Positions 16,807 to 24,852 of a stretch of 64,000 bases of DNA are shown here, piece by piece; position 1 is the stretch's first letter; the number at the start of each line of letters is the position of its first letter. A program made the position numbers and the translations under genes. Location of the stretch: assembly GCF_014650875.1 (NCBI RefSeq), contig NZ_BMVU01000010.1:62001-126000 (forward strand), read 5' to 3'. This DNA is from Streptomyces minutiscleroticus. Lineage in GTDB: Bacteria; Actinomycetota; Actinomycetes; Streptomycetales; Streptomycetaceae. Under the pieces are notes generated by a model. It did no database searches. It was not told the DNA's origin and worked only from the letters and a program-made list of their open reading frames with translations.

Positions 16807-17748
16807 GTGCCCGATGCCTCCCGCGCCTCCGGTCCGCCCCGTGGCTTCGACCCGTCGCGCGCGCTCGACCCCTCCCGCGTGTTCGACCCCTCGCAGCTGC
16901 GCACCTTCCTCGCGGTGGCGCAGACGCTGAGCTTCACGCAGGCGGCCCGGCGGCTCGGCCTGCGCCAGTCGACGGTGAGCCAGCACGTGCGCCGCCTGGA
17001 GGCCGCCTCCGGGCGGACGCTGTTCTCCCGGGACACCCACTCCGTGGAGCTGACCGAGGACGGCGAGGCGATGCTCGGCTTCGCGCGCCGCATCCTGGAC
17101 GCGCACGAGCAGGCGGCGGCGTTCTTCACGGGGACGCGGCTGCGCGGCAGGCTGCGCTTCGGGGCCTCCGAGGACTTCGTGCTGACCCGGCTGCCGGAGA
17201 TCCTGGAGGCGTTCCGGCACGACCACCCCGAGGTGGACCTGGAGCTGACGGTCGAGCTGTCGGGCGTCCTGCACGAGCGGCTCGCCGCCGGGGAGCTGGA
17301 CCTCGTCCTGGCCAAGCGGCGCCCGGAGGACCCCCGGGGGGAGCTGGTGTGGCGCGACCGCCTGGTGTGGATCGGCAGGGAGCACCTGCGCCTGGACCCC
17401 GAGCGGCCGGTGCCGCTGATCGCCTATCCGCCGCCGGGCATCACCCGGGCCCTGGCCGTCGAGGCGCTGGAGTGCCAGGGCCGGTCCTGGCGCGTCGCCT
17501 GCACCAGCGGCAGCCTCAACGGCCTGGTGGCGGCGGCCCGGGCCGGACTCGGCGTGATGGCCCACTCGCGGGGGCTGATCCCGCCGGACCTGGTCCGCGT
17601 GCCGGAGCGGGCGGGCCTGCCGGAGCTGGGCGAGGTCGGCTTCGTCCTCGTGCACGGCAGGCGCCGCCCGTCGGCGCGGGGCGCGGCGGACGCGCTGGCG
17701 GCGGCGATCCTGGCGGGCGGGGACCGGCTGCACCGGGGGCGGCCGTAG
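16807..17748 (+). CDS. LysR-family transcriptional regulator
   Basis: The 313-residue protein starts at a GTG. After an unusual 28-residue leader with a threefold repeat (FDPSRALDPSRVFDPSQ), it has the LysR helix-turn-helix (FLAVAQTLSFTQAARRLGLR then STVSQHVRRLEA) and a type-2 periplasmic-binding-like effector domain to the end. The leader repeat could mean the true start is later, but no better start codon is present before the DNA-binding domain. It probably controls the divergent SBF-like transporter through the dyad in the intergenic region. Confidence 0.9.
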   Translation: MPDASRASGPPRGFDPSRALDPSRVFDPSQLRTFLAVAQTLSFTQAARRLGLRQSTVSQHVRRLEAASGRTLFSRDTHSVELTEDGEAMLGFARRILDAHEQAAAFFTGTRLRGRLRFGASEDFVLTRLPEILEAFRHDHPEVDLELTVELSGVLHERLAAGELDLVLAKRRPEDPRGELVWRDRLVWIGREHLRLDPERPVPLIAYPPPGITRALAVEALECQGRSWRVACTSGSLNGLVAAARAGLGVMAHSRGLIPPDLVRVPERAGLPELGEVGFVLVHGRRRPSARGAADALAAAILAGGDRLHRGRP

Positions 17749-17750
17749 CC

Positions 17751-17786
17751 CCGCGGCCCGCCGCGGCTCCGCGGCCCGCCGCGGCT
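17751..17786. repeat. Exact tandem duplication of an 18-mer after the lysR stop
   Basis: CCGCGGCCCGCCGCGGCT occurs at 17751-17768 and again at 17769-17786. Each copy can fold as CCGCGG-CCCG-CCGCGG, so the pair may serve as a double terminator two bases past the stop codon. Confidence 0.75.
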
Positions 17787-18201
17787 CCCATGCCCCTGCC
17801 GCACCCGGCCGCGCACCGGTACCGCCGCGCGGTGGGACGGCACACGGCGGGCGGCGCACGGCGGGACGGCGCAGCGGGGCCGAATGTGTTCGAAAAGCGC
17901 TCGCGCGGTGAAGGGGAAACGGCTGCTCCGTGCAGGGAAATCACCGACGCTTTTCCCCTGCCCGCTTTTCCCGGCGTAATTGGTCCGGTGCGGTAAGCGC
18001 GGCGTACAGATTCCGTGGAGATCGGACGCACTGAACTTACCGAACCGTAAGAATTCTCTCTCCGCCCCACCGCGTGTGGCCCGTTTCGCTCTGCTGACCT
18101 GGACATACGAGGTGCGGGTCCGGCGCTGCGGCGCCCCTCCCGCCGGGGCCTCCGGTGGGGTAGCTTTCACGGCGCTGTGCGGAGCGCCACGAGGAGCGGG
18201 A
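17787..18201. other. Upstream region of the acyl-CoA ligase gene
   Basis: The 415-bp gap is relatively A/T-rich for this genome around 17880-18060 and carries an inverted repeat CTTAC/GTAAG (18036-18051), so promoter elements are likely here. I found no gene: the short frames lack ribosome binding sites. Confidence 0.45.
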
Positions 18202-20028
18202 TTGCGCGAGTTCACCAACACTCCGTTGGCGTCGGCGCCGCCGGTGGGCGGTCTGGCCGACGTCGTCTTCGAGTACGCACGGGAGGATCCGCAGCGCGTC
18301 GCCTTCGGCCGCAAGGACGAGACGGGTACCTGGCGAAACGTCACCGCGGCGGAGTTCCGCGACGAGGTGCTCGCCCTGGCCAAGGGCCTGCTCGCGCAGG
18401 GCGTCAGGTTCGGCGACCGGGTCGCGATCATGTCCCGTACGCGCTACGAGTGGACGCTGTTCGACTTCGCGCTGTGGACCGTGGGCGCCCAGGTGGTGCC
18501 GGTCTACCCGACCTCGTCGGCCGAGCAGGTCTTCTGGATGCTGCACGACGCCCAGGTGTCGGCGGCCATGGTGGAGCACGAGGACCACGCGATGACCGTC
18601 GCCACGGTCATCGATCGGCTCCCTGGACTGCACCGGCTGTGGCAGCTGGACGCGGGCGCGGTGGGCGAGCTGTACGAGGCGGGCGCGCACCTGGACGACG
18701 AGGTGGTGCACCGGCACCGCCGCGCGGTCACCCCGGAGTCCACCGCGACGGTCATCTACACCTCCGGCACCACCGGCCGCCCCAAGGGCTGCGTCATCAG
18801 CCACGCCAACTTCATGTTCGAGGCGGACACGGTCATCGAGCGCTGGGAGCCGGTGTTCCACTCCCGGCGCGGCGACGAGGCCGCCACCCTGCTGTTCCTG
18901 CCGCTGGCGCACGTCTTCGGGCGCATGGTCGAGATCGCCGCCGTCCGCGGCCGGGTCAAGCTGGGCCATCAGCCGCAGCTCAGCGCGGCGGCCCTGATGC
19001 CGGACCTGGAGGCGTTCCGGCCGACGTTCTTCCTCGCGGTGCCGTACATCTTCGAGAAGGTCTTCAACGCCGCCCGCCGCAAGGCCGAGAGGGAGGGCCG
19101 GGCGGCCGCCTTCGACAAGGCGGTGGACGTGGCCGTGCGCTACGCCGAGGCGATGGAGGCGAAGGCCTGGGACGTCGGCCCCGGCCCCTCGGCGGCCCTG
19201 CGCATGCAGCACCAGATGTACGACAAGCTCGTCTACGCGAAGATCCGCAACGCGATGGGCGGCCGGGTGCGGCAGGCGATGTCCGGCGGCTCGGCGATGG
19301 ACCGCCGGCTCGGCCTGTTCTTCGCGGGCGCCGGCGTGCACGTCTACGAGGGGTACGGCCTGACGGAGTCCACCGCCGCCGCGACGGCGAACCCGCCCGA
19401 GCGCACCCGCTACGGCACGGTCGGGCAGGCGATCCCCGGCACGACCGTGCACATCGCGGACGACGGGGAGGTCTGGCTGCGCGGCCCCAACGTCTTCCAG
19501 GGGTACCTGAACAACCCCAAGGCCACCGACGAGGCGCTCCACGACGGCTGGCTCGCCACCGGCGACCTGGGCTCCCTCGACGACGACGGCTACCTCACGA
19601 TCACCGGCCGCAAGAAGGAGGTCCTCGTCACCTCCGGCGGCAAGAGCGTCTCGCCGGGCCTCCTGGAGGAGCGGGTGCGCGACCATCCGCTGATCGCCCA
19701 GTGCGTCGTCGTCGGCAACGACCGCCCGTACATCGCCGCACTGGTCACGCTGGACGGCGAGGCCGTCGAGCACTGGCTGCAGATGCAGGACAGGCCGCCC
19801 CTGGACCCCGCCCGGCTGGTGCGCGACACCGCGCTGGAGACGGAGGTGCGGCGGGCCGTGGTCGCCGCGAACACCCTGGTGTCGCAGGCCGAGTCGATCC
19901 GCACGTTCCGGATCCTGGCCCACCAGTTCACCGAGGAGCACGGCCTGCTGACGCCGTCCCTGAAGCTGAAGCGCAGGGCGATCGAGAAGGCGTACGCGGC
20001 CGAGGTCGACGCGCTGTACCGGGCCTGA
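18202..20028 (+). CDS. Long-chain acyl-CoA synthetase (AMP-forming)
   Basis: The 608-residue protein starts at a TTG with GAGGAG seven bases upstream. It has the AMP-binding P-loop YTSGTTGRPKG, the long-chain FACS motif GYGLTESTAAATAN, the core TGDLGSLDDDGYLTITGRKK and the catalytic lysine region LKLKRR near the C-terminus. It activates fatty acids with ATP and CoA at the membrane for beta-oxidation or lipid synthesis. The gene stands alone, with its own A/T-richer upstream region. Confidence 0.93.
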   Translation: MREFTNTPLASAPPVGGLADVVFEYAREDPQRVAFGRKDETGTWRNVTAAEFRDEVLALAKGLLAQGVRFGDRVAIMSRTRYEWTLFDFALWTVGAQVVPVYPTSSAEQVFWMLHDAQVSAAMVEHEDHAMTVATVIDRLPGLHRLWQLDAGAVGELYEAGAHLDDEVVHRHRRAVTPESTATVIYTSGTTGRPKGCVISHANFMFEADTVIERWEPVFHSRRGDEAATLLFLPLAHVFGRMVEIAAVRGRVKLGHQPQLSAAALMPDLEAFRPTFFLAVPYIFEKVFNAARRKAEREGRAAAFDKAVDVAVRYAEAMEAKAWDVGPGPSAALRMQHQMYDKLVYAKIRNAMGGRVRQAMSGGSAMDRRLGLFFAGAGVHVYEGYGLTESTAAATANPPERTRYGTVGQAIPGTTVHIADDGEVWLRGPNVFQGYLNNPKATDEALHDGWLATGDLGSLDDDGYLTITGRKKEVLVTSGGKSVSPGLLEERVRDHPLIAQCVVVGNDRPYIAALVTLDGEAVEHWLQMQDRPPLDPARLVRDTALETEVRRAVVAANTLVSQAESIRTFRILAHQFTEEHGLLTPSLKLKRRAIEKAYAAEVDALYRA

Positions 20029-20226
20029 GGCCCCGGGACCGGCCGCGGCACGCCGGGCGGCGCGGTCCGGCGGCGCCCGGGAGGCCGGACGGCGGTGATG
20101 CCCGGATCAGGGCTTATTTTCGGACAAAGTGCATGCGTCGGGAGTGGCGTCCTTCACGGGAATGCGACAGGCGCGATGATCGTTGACGATGGGAGTACCA
20201 CCCGACGAAAGAAGGATCGAGAGCTC

Positions 20227-21057
20227 GTGAGCAAGGTCCCCCCGATCACCCTGAACAACGGCGTCGAGATGCCCCAGCTGGGCTTCGGTGTCTGGCAGGT
20301 GCCGGACGACGAGGCCGAGAAGGCGGTCGGCCTGGCGCTGGAGGCCGGGTACCGCAGCATCGACACCGCGGCGATCTACGGCAACGAGGAGGGCACCGGC
20401 CGGGCCATCGCGAACTCCGGCGTCGCCCGCCAGGAGCTGTTCGTCACCACCAAGCTGTGGAACAGCGAGCAGGGCTACGACTCCACGCTGCGCGCCTTCG
20501 ACGCCTCGCTGGAGAAGCTGGGCCTGGAGTACGTGGACCTGTACCTGATCCACTGGCCGGTGCCGGCCAAGGACGCCTACGTCGACACGTACAAGGCCTT
20601 CGAGAAGATCCTCGCCGACGGCCGCGCCCGCGCCATCGGTGTCTCGAACTTCCTGCCGGAGCACCTGGACCGGCTGGCCGAGGCGACGAGCGTCGTCCCG
20701 GCCGTCAACCAGATCGAGCTGCACCCGCACCTGCAGCAGGCCGCCTCCCGCGAGTACCACGCGCAGCACGGCATCGCCACCGAGGCCTGGTCGCCGCTCG
20801 GCCAGGGCAAGGGCCTGCTGGAGGTCCCGGCCGTCGTGGCCGTCGCCCGGAAGCACGGCCGCACGCCCGCGCAGATCGTCCTGCGCTGGCACCTCCAGCT
20901 GGGCAACGTGGTGATCCCGAAGTCCGTGACCCCGTCGCGGATCGAGGAGAACATCGACGTCTTCGGCTTCACCCTGGACGACGAGGACATGGCCGCCATC
21001 GGCGCCCTGAACGAGGACCGCCGTCTGGGCGCGGACCCGGCGGCGTTCAACGGCTGA
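20227..21057 (+). CDS. Aldo/keto reductase
   Basis: This 276-residue TIM-barrel NADPH oxidoreductase has the full tetrad Asp46, Tyr51 (SIDTAAIYGNEEGTG), Lys76 (VTTKLWN) and His109 (LIHWP). The C-terminal NADP-binding stretch is IPKSVTPSRIEEN. It belongs to the AKR5-like group of 2,5-diketo-gluconate or methylglyoxal reductases. The start is a GTG at 20227 with AAGGA about ten bases upstream. It is monocistronic, with a strong hairpin 48 bases past its stop. The physiological substrate is unknown. Confidence 0.93.
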   Translation: MSKVPPITLNNGVEMPQLGFGVWQVPDDEAEKAVGLALEAGYRSIDTAAIYGNEEGTGRAIANSGVARQELFVTTKLWNSEQGYDSTLRAFDASLEKLGLEYVDLYLIHWPVPAKDAYVDTYKAFEKILADGRARAIGVSNFLPEHLDRLAEATSVVPAVNQIELHPHLQQAASREYHAQHGIATEAWSPLGQGKGLLEVPAVVAVARKHGRTPAQIVLRWHLQLGNVVIPKSVTPSRIEENIDVFGFTLDDEDMAAIGALNEDRRLGADPAAFNG

Positions 21058-21104
21058 TCCGCCGAATCGTTCCTTCCCGGCCGCCGTCCGGTTCCCCCGG
21101 GCGG

Positions 21105-21135
21105 CGGCCCCGCCGTTCCCGGAACGGCAGGGCCG
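21105..21135. terminator. Bidirectional hairpin between convergent genes
   Basis: Arms 21105-21119 and 21121-21135 pair with a single mismatch around a one-base centre, including GCCGTTCC/GGAACGGC. It lies between the stops of the aldo/keto reductase and the methyltransferase gene and can serve both. Confidence 0.8.
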
Positions 21136-21153
21136 CTCCGGCGCCCTGCGGGG

Positions 21154-22095
21154 CTACCCTTCCGCGCGCACGCCCACGTACACGGTCTGCGCCGTGAGGA
21201 AGAAGGCGTCCGGGCGGTGGTGCAGGCTCTCCTTGTCACCGGGGTCGAGCAGCCGGTCCACCGTCGCCAGGTCCTCGGCGTCCAGGCCGTCGGCGAGCAC
21301 GTCGCGGCGGTGGGCGAGCGTCGCGGCGACGTGGGCGCGGGCCGCGTCCGGCAACGGGGCCGGCAGGTCGAGCAGGAAGGTGCGGGTGGCCGCGTGCCGC
21401 AGGCCGGCCGCCGCCAGCAGGGCGGGCCAGTCCTCCGGCTCCGCCACCGCGCCCGGCAGCTCCGCGCGCATCCGGTCGAACCCGCGGTCCTCCAGCTCGT
21501 CCAGGCGGGACTGCAGGCCGGGGCGGCCGAGGCCGAAGTCGCGGGGCAGGAAGCGGGTGGGCAGGCCGCCCTCCAGGAGCGCGAGGACACCGCCGGGCGC
21601 CAGGCGGCCCGCGAGCACGGACAGGGCCGCGCGCTGGTCGCCGACGTGGTGGACCGCCTTGCTCGCCCAGATCAGGTCCGCCGGGTAGGCCAGGCCGTCG
21701 AGGCCCGTCGCGAGGTCGGCCTCCAGTGTGTCGAGGCGGTCCGCGAAGCCCTGCCGCTCCGCCCTCCGCCGGGCCCGCTCCAGCAGGTACGGGCTGCTGT
21801 CGACGGCGACGGTCCGTGCGCGCGGGAACGCCTCCGCGAGCAGCGCGGTGACGACTCCCGGACCGCTGCCCGCGTCGACGACCAGCTCGGGCTCCGGCTG
21901 CCACCGCCGCAGCCAGGCGGCGGCCTCGGCGTGCAGGGGCGCGAACAGCTCCGCACCCCGTTCGAGGTACGGGGCCATCGCGGCCCAGTCCACGTCGGCG
22001 CCGTGCCCGTGGCCGTGGGCGTGCCCCTGCCCGTTCCCCGGCCCCGGGCCGTGGTCTCCGTGCCGGTGTGCCGTGTCGTGGTGTCCGTGTGCCAT
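21154..22095 (-). CDS. SAM-dependent methyltransferase with histidine-rich N-terminus
   Basis: The 313-residue class I methyltransferase has motif I VVDAGSGPGVVTALLAE, an acidic residue after beta 2 (VAVDSS) and motif IV around IWASKAVHHVGD. The first 33 residues contain eleven histidines among Gly, Asp and Pro (MAHGHHDTAHRHGDHGPG and on), a pattern seen in metal chaperones and metal-binding extensions. The target of methylation is not evident. The ATG at 22095 has AAAGG nine bases upstream. It is convergent with the aldo/keto reductase gene. Confidence 0.88.
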   Translation of the reverse strand: MAHGHHDTAHRHGDHGPGPGNGQGHAHGHGHGADVDWAAMAPYLERGAELFAPLHAEAAAWLRRWQPEPELVVDAGSGPGVVTALLAEAFPRARTVAVDSSPYLLERARRRAERQGFADRLDTLEADLATGLDGLAYPADLIWASKAVHHVGDQRAALSVLAGRLAPGGVLALLEGGLPTRFLPRDFGLGRPGLQSRLDELEDRGFDRMRAELPGAVAEPEDWPALLAAAGLRHAATRTFLLDLPAPLPDAARAHVAATLAHRRDVLADGLDAEDLATVDRLLDPGDKESLHHRPDAFFLTAQTVYVGVRAEG

Positions 22096-22299
22096 GGCGG
22101 CGAGCCTTTCGTCCGGGCGTCCGGGAGGCTGCCAGCCTGCGCCCGCGGCCGCGGGGGCGCCACTTTCCTTGCCGTTCCCGCAAACCGCTTCTGCGGGAAC
22201 GGGACGCGCCGGCGGCCGGCCGGCGGCGGGCACGCGTGATCCGCCGGGGCCGGGCGGGCAGAGCCCGCGCCGGTCCCGGCGGACCGTCTCACACCGGTG

Positions 22300-24015
22300 T
22301 CACAGCGCCGGGTACGCGTTCCTCATGAGCTCCTGGAACTGCGCCGAGAACCACTTCCCGGACAGCGGTGCGTTCGGCAGGGCGCCCGACATGTTGTTGC
22401 CGTTGAGCGCGTTGCCGGTGTACGTCGGGTCGCACATCCGGTCGAAGCCCTTGCCCTCGTCGTTCGGGATCTGCTGGCTGGCCCCGTCGGACTCGCCCGG
22501 AGGCTTCATCCACACGTAGGCGTCGATACCGGAGGCGGGACTGGCCTGCGGGCGCTCGCCGAGACCGGCGCCGGACTGGTTGCACCAGTTGCCGGGGTGG
22601 ATACGGCGGTCGTAGCGTCCGCCGTTGACATAGTCGTCGACGCTGGTCTTCGGACCGGGGCCGGCGGGCCGGGCCGAACCGCCCCAGCCGTTGCGGGAGG
22701 TGTCGATCAGCGCGCCGATGTCCGACCGGAAGCCGGCCTTGACCAGTTCCTGACGGAAGCCCTGGGCGAACGACAGCTCGTCCACGTACTGGTTCCAGTC
22801 CACCCACTTGGACTGCCGGACCGGCTGGCCGTTCACGGTGTCGCCGACGGAGAAGTTGTTCTCCTTCAGCGCGCTGTAGTTGGCCGTGTTGAGGATGACA
22901 CCGGCGACGTCGTCGACCGTGGCGCCCTCGGCGGTGGCCGCTTCGTGGATGATTTTCGCGGTGGGTGTGAAGTTGCTGTCCCAGCCGATCCAGCCGTGGT
23001 GCGCGGCGTCGATGTAGTTGTAGACGTTGGGGATGGCGCCGAGCTTGTTCAGCGCGTAGCCGACGCCCTTGACGTAGTTGCCGTTCTGCTTCATCGTCTC
23101 GCACTGCGGCGTGCTGGTGTTGGTGCCGCCGGCGTTGGTGACCAGGTTCGGCAGCGAGTCCACCTCGATGGTGTTCACGATGCGCAGGCCGGCGTACTTC
23201 GAGTCCGCCATGATCGCGGCGATCGGGTCGATGAACTCCTTCTTGTACCGGTCGATCTCGGTCGGTCCGAGCTCGCCGTTGGAGGCCAGCGCCGCGCAGT
23301 CGCGGCCGGGCAGGTCGTAGACCACGAACTGCACGACCAGTTCGCCGGAGCCCTTCTGCTTCAGCGCCTCGTCGAGGTGGGCGCGCAGGCCCATGCCACC
23401 GTTGGCACCGTTGATGGCGGCGATCCGGTCCAGCCACACGCCGGTGGGCTGGTTGGAGACCCGGCTGCCGCCCGGTTCGGCGGCCGCCCTCGCGGACCAC
23501 TCGGGGTTCACGTACACCTTGGCACCGGCGTACGGGTTGTCGACCCGCGTGCCGGGCTCCGGCTCCGGGTCCGGATCGGGGTCGCCGCCCCCTCCGTCGT
23601 CGACGTTGCAGGTCACACCGTCGAGCGTGAAGGCGGTGGGCAGCGCGTTGGTGCCGCTGTAGGTGGCGTTGAAGCCGAAGCTGATCGAGCCGCCGGTGGC
23701 GAGGGAGCCGTTGTACGCCTCGTTGGCGGCGGTCACGGCGGCGCCGCTCTGGCTGAGGCGCGCGTTCCAGCCGCTGGTGACCTTCTGGTTCCCGGCGTAG
23801 GACCACTTCACGGCCCACGACGACTTGGCGGCGCCGTTGTTGGTGACGGTGACGGCGGCGGTGAAGCCGCCGCTCCACTGGTTCTGCAGCTTGTAGTCGA
23901 CGGTGCACGGGACGGCGGCGGCCGCGGCGCCCGCCGGTCCGGCCGCGACGACACCGCCGGTGCCGGCGGCGACCAGCGCGAGCGCCGCGAAGAGGGCCGT
24001 TCTGGTACTTCTCAT
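22300..24015 (-). CDS. Secreted GH6 cellulase (endoglucanase/cellobiohydrolase) with N-terminal CBM2
   Basis: The 571-residue precursor has a signal peptide (MRSTRTALFAALALVAAG, cleaved after about residue 30), a CBM2 cellulose-binding module (about 35-140, with the conserved Trp residues in QNQWSGGF and SWAVKWSY), an acidic Pro linker (DPDPDPEPEPG) and a GH6 catalytic domain. GH6 marks are the first signature VYDLPGRDCAALASNGE, with its catalytic-region Asp, and NTIEVDSLPNLVTN, where many homologues have IEPDSLPN. The C-terminal ATG-proximal RBS is AGGAAG. The broken gene just upstream on the same strand reads directly into it. CebR-type control is likely from the boxes near 24650-24793. Confidence 0.95.
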   Translation of the reverse strand: MRSTRTALFAALALVAAGTGGVVAAGPAGAAAAAVPCTVDYKLQNQWSGGFTAAVTVTNNGAAKSSWAVKWSYAGNQKVTSGWNARLSQSGAAVTAANEAYNGSLATGGSISFGFNATYSGTNALPTAFTLDGVTCNVDDGGGGDPDPDPEPEPGTRVDNPYAGAKVYVNPEWSARAAAEPGGSRVSNQPTGVWLDRIAAINGANGGMGLRAHLDEALKQKGSGELVVQFVVYDLPGRDCAALASNGELGPTEIDRYKKEFIDPIAAIMADSKYAGLRIVNTIEVDSLPNLVTNAGGTNTSTPQCETMKQNGNYVKGVGYALNKLGAIPNVYNYIDAAHHGWIGWDSNFTPTAKIIHEAATAEGATVDDVAGVILNTANYSALKENNFSVGDTVNGQPVRQSKWVDWNQYVDELSFAQGFRQELVKAGFRSDIGALIDTSRNGWGGSARPAGPGPKTSVDDYVNGGRYDRRIHPGNWCNQSGAGLGERPQASPASGIDAYVWMKPPGESDGASQQIPNDEGKGFDRMCDPTYTGNALNGNNMSGALPNAPLSGKWFSAQFQELMRNAYPAL

Positions 24016-24599
24016 CTGTGCTTCTTCCTGTTCGTCGAGGGCGCGCAGGTGGTCGCGCGGCCCGATGCCGTACGACGCGGGGGTGCCGTCGCAGTCGGGG
24101 GTCGGGGACGGCCCGAAGGAGCGGTCCCAGGTGTTCCGGGTGCGGCCGGGGCAGGACGGGCCGCGGTCGCCGGACCGCTTCACGACGCGGTCGGCGAAGG
24201 AGTGCGCGCAGGCGTGCCCGCCGGTCCCGCCCGCCACGAGCGGCACCCGCACGGCGACCGCGCCGGCGCGGCGCGCACCGCGGCGTACCCGGGCTCGGCG
24301 CCGGCCGGCCCGAGCCGGCGCCCCGCGCCGGGCGGGACGCGGACGGTGCCCGCACTCCGGACGGCGACCGCATCGCCGTCGGCGGAGCCGGAGGCGGTGC
24401 CGTGACCGCTCGGCGCGGAGCGGTCGTCCGTGATGCTCGTGGCGCCCTGGAGGCCGTCGTCCCGCTGCCCGGTGACGGCGTGCTCCACCGTGCGGGCGGA
24501 CATGGCTCCGAAGGCGCCGGTCACCGGTGCCGCCGCGGCGCCCGAGGGGGCGGTCGCGGCGGCGCCGGGTGAGGGACCTGAACGCGGGGGGTGTCGCAT
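24016..24599 (-). pseudogene. Frameshifted gene of unknown function upstream of the GH6 gene
   Basis: An ATG at 24599 has AAGGAG seven bases upstream and a degenerate CebR box about 50 bp further up. From there the frame has over 90 percent G/C at third codon positions and reads like protein ([20 protein letters not shown]), but around 24260-24290 the coding signal moves to another frame. That frame continues with equally strong codon bias (GGTGGHACAHSFADRVVKRS, then YGIGPRDHLRALDEQEE) right up to, and in frame with, the GH6 start. No stop separates the second half from GH6. The product is not recognisable; four cysteines and one histidine cluster in the second half. A single-base indel in a small gene coregulated with the cellulase would explain all of this. 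Confidence 0.55.
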
Positions 24600-24646
24600 G
24601 AGCGACTCCTTGCAGATCGGGCGCGTCCCACGGACGCGTCGACTGA

Positions 24647-24665
24647 CGGAATCGCTCCCACTGGT
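24647..24665. promoter_or_regulatory. Degenerate CebR box upstream of the minus-strand cellulase operon
   Basis: CGGAATCGCTCCCA (24647-24660) matches 11 of 14 positions of the CebR palindrome, and the 13-mer CGCTCCCACTGGT is shared exactly with the perfect box at 24786-24798. It precedes the minus-strand start at 24599, so it may repress the GH6 transcript in the absence of cello-oligosaccharides. Confidence 0.5.
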
Positions 24666-24751
24666 GCCGAGGACCGTAGCGCCGACTCGCGCTCCTGCCC
24701 AGGGGTCTCGGCATGTTCACTTCACCAATTTTTTTTCGGCGCCCCGACACC

Positions 24752-24793
24752 TTGACCCTCCACGACCCCTTTCTCATCATGGGAGCGCTCCCA
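24752..24793 (+). promoter_or_regulatory. GH48 promoter with perfect CebR operator
   Basis: TTGACC (24752-24757) and CATCAT (24775-24780) are 17 bp apart and form a plausible sigma-HrdB promoter. The perfect palindrome TGGGAGCGCTCCCA (24780-24793) starts at the last base of the -10 box, about 60 bp before the ATG. This is the known operator of CebR, the cellobiose/cellotriose-responsive LacI-type repressor of Streptomyces cellulases, placed to block initiation. An eight-T run lies just upstream at 24729-24736. Confidence 0.85.
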
Positions 24794-24852
24794 CTGGTTC
24801 AAGGCTTGTCGCTCCTCCCCCACTCTCCCGAGCCGCAAGGAGGAACCAGCAC

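Noticed and set aside
17881..17996. Possible 31-residue peptide starting near 17885
   Set aside because: There is no ribosome binding site, no conservation clue and no hydrophobic or charged pattern suggesting a functional peptide.
22297..24405. Long plus-strand frame opposite the GH6 gene
   Set aside because: It consists of Val/Gly/Arg-rich antisense translation; the minus strand has complete GH6 and CBM2 domains.
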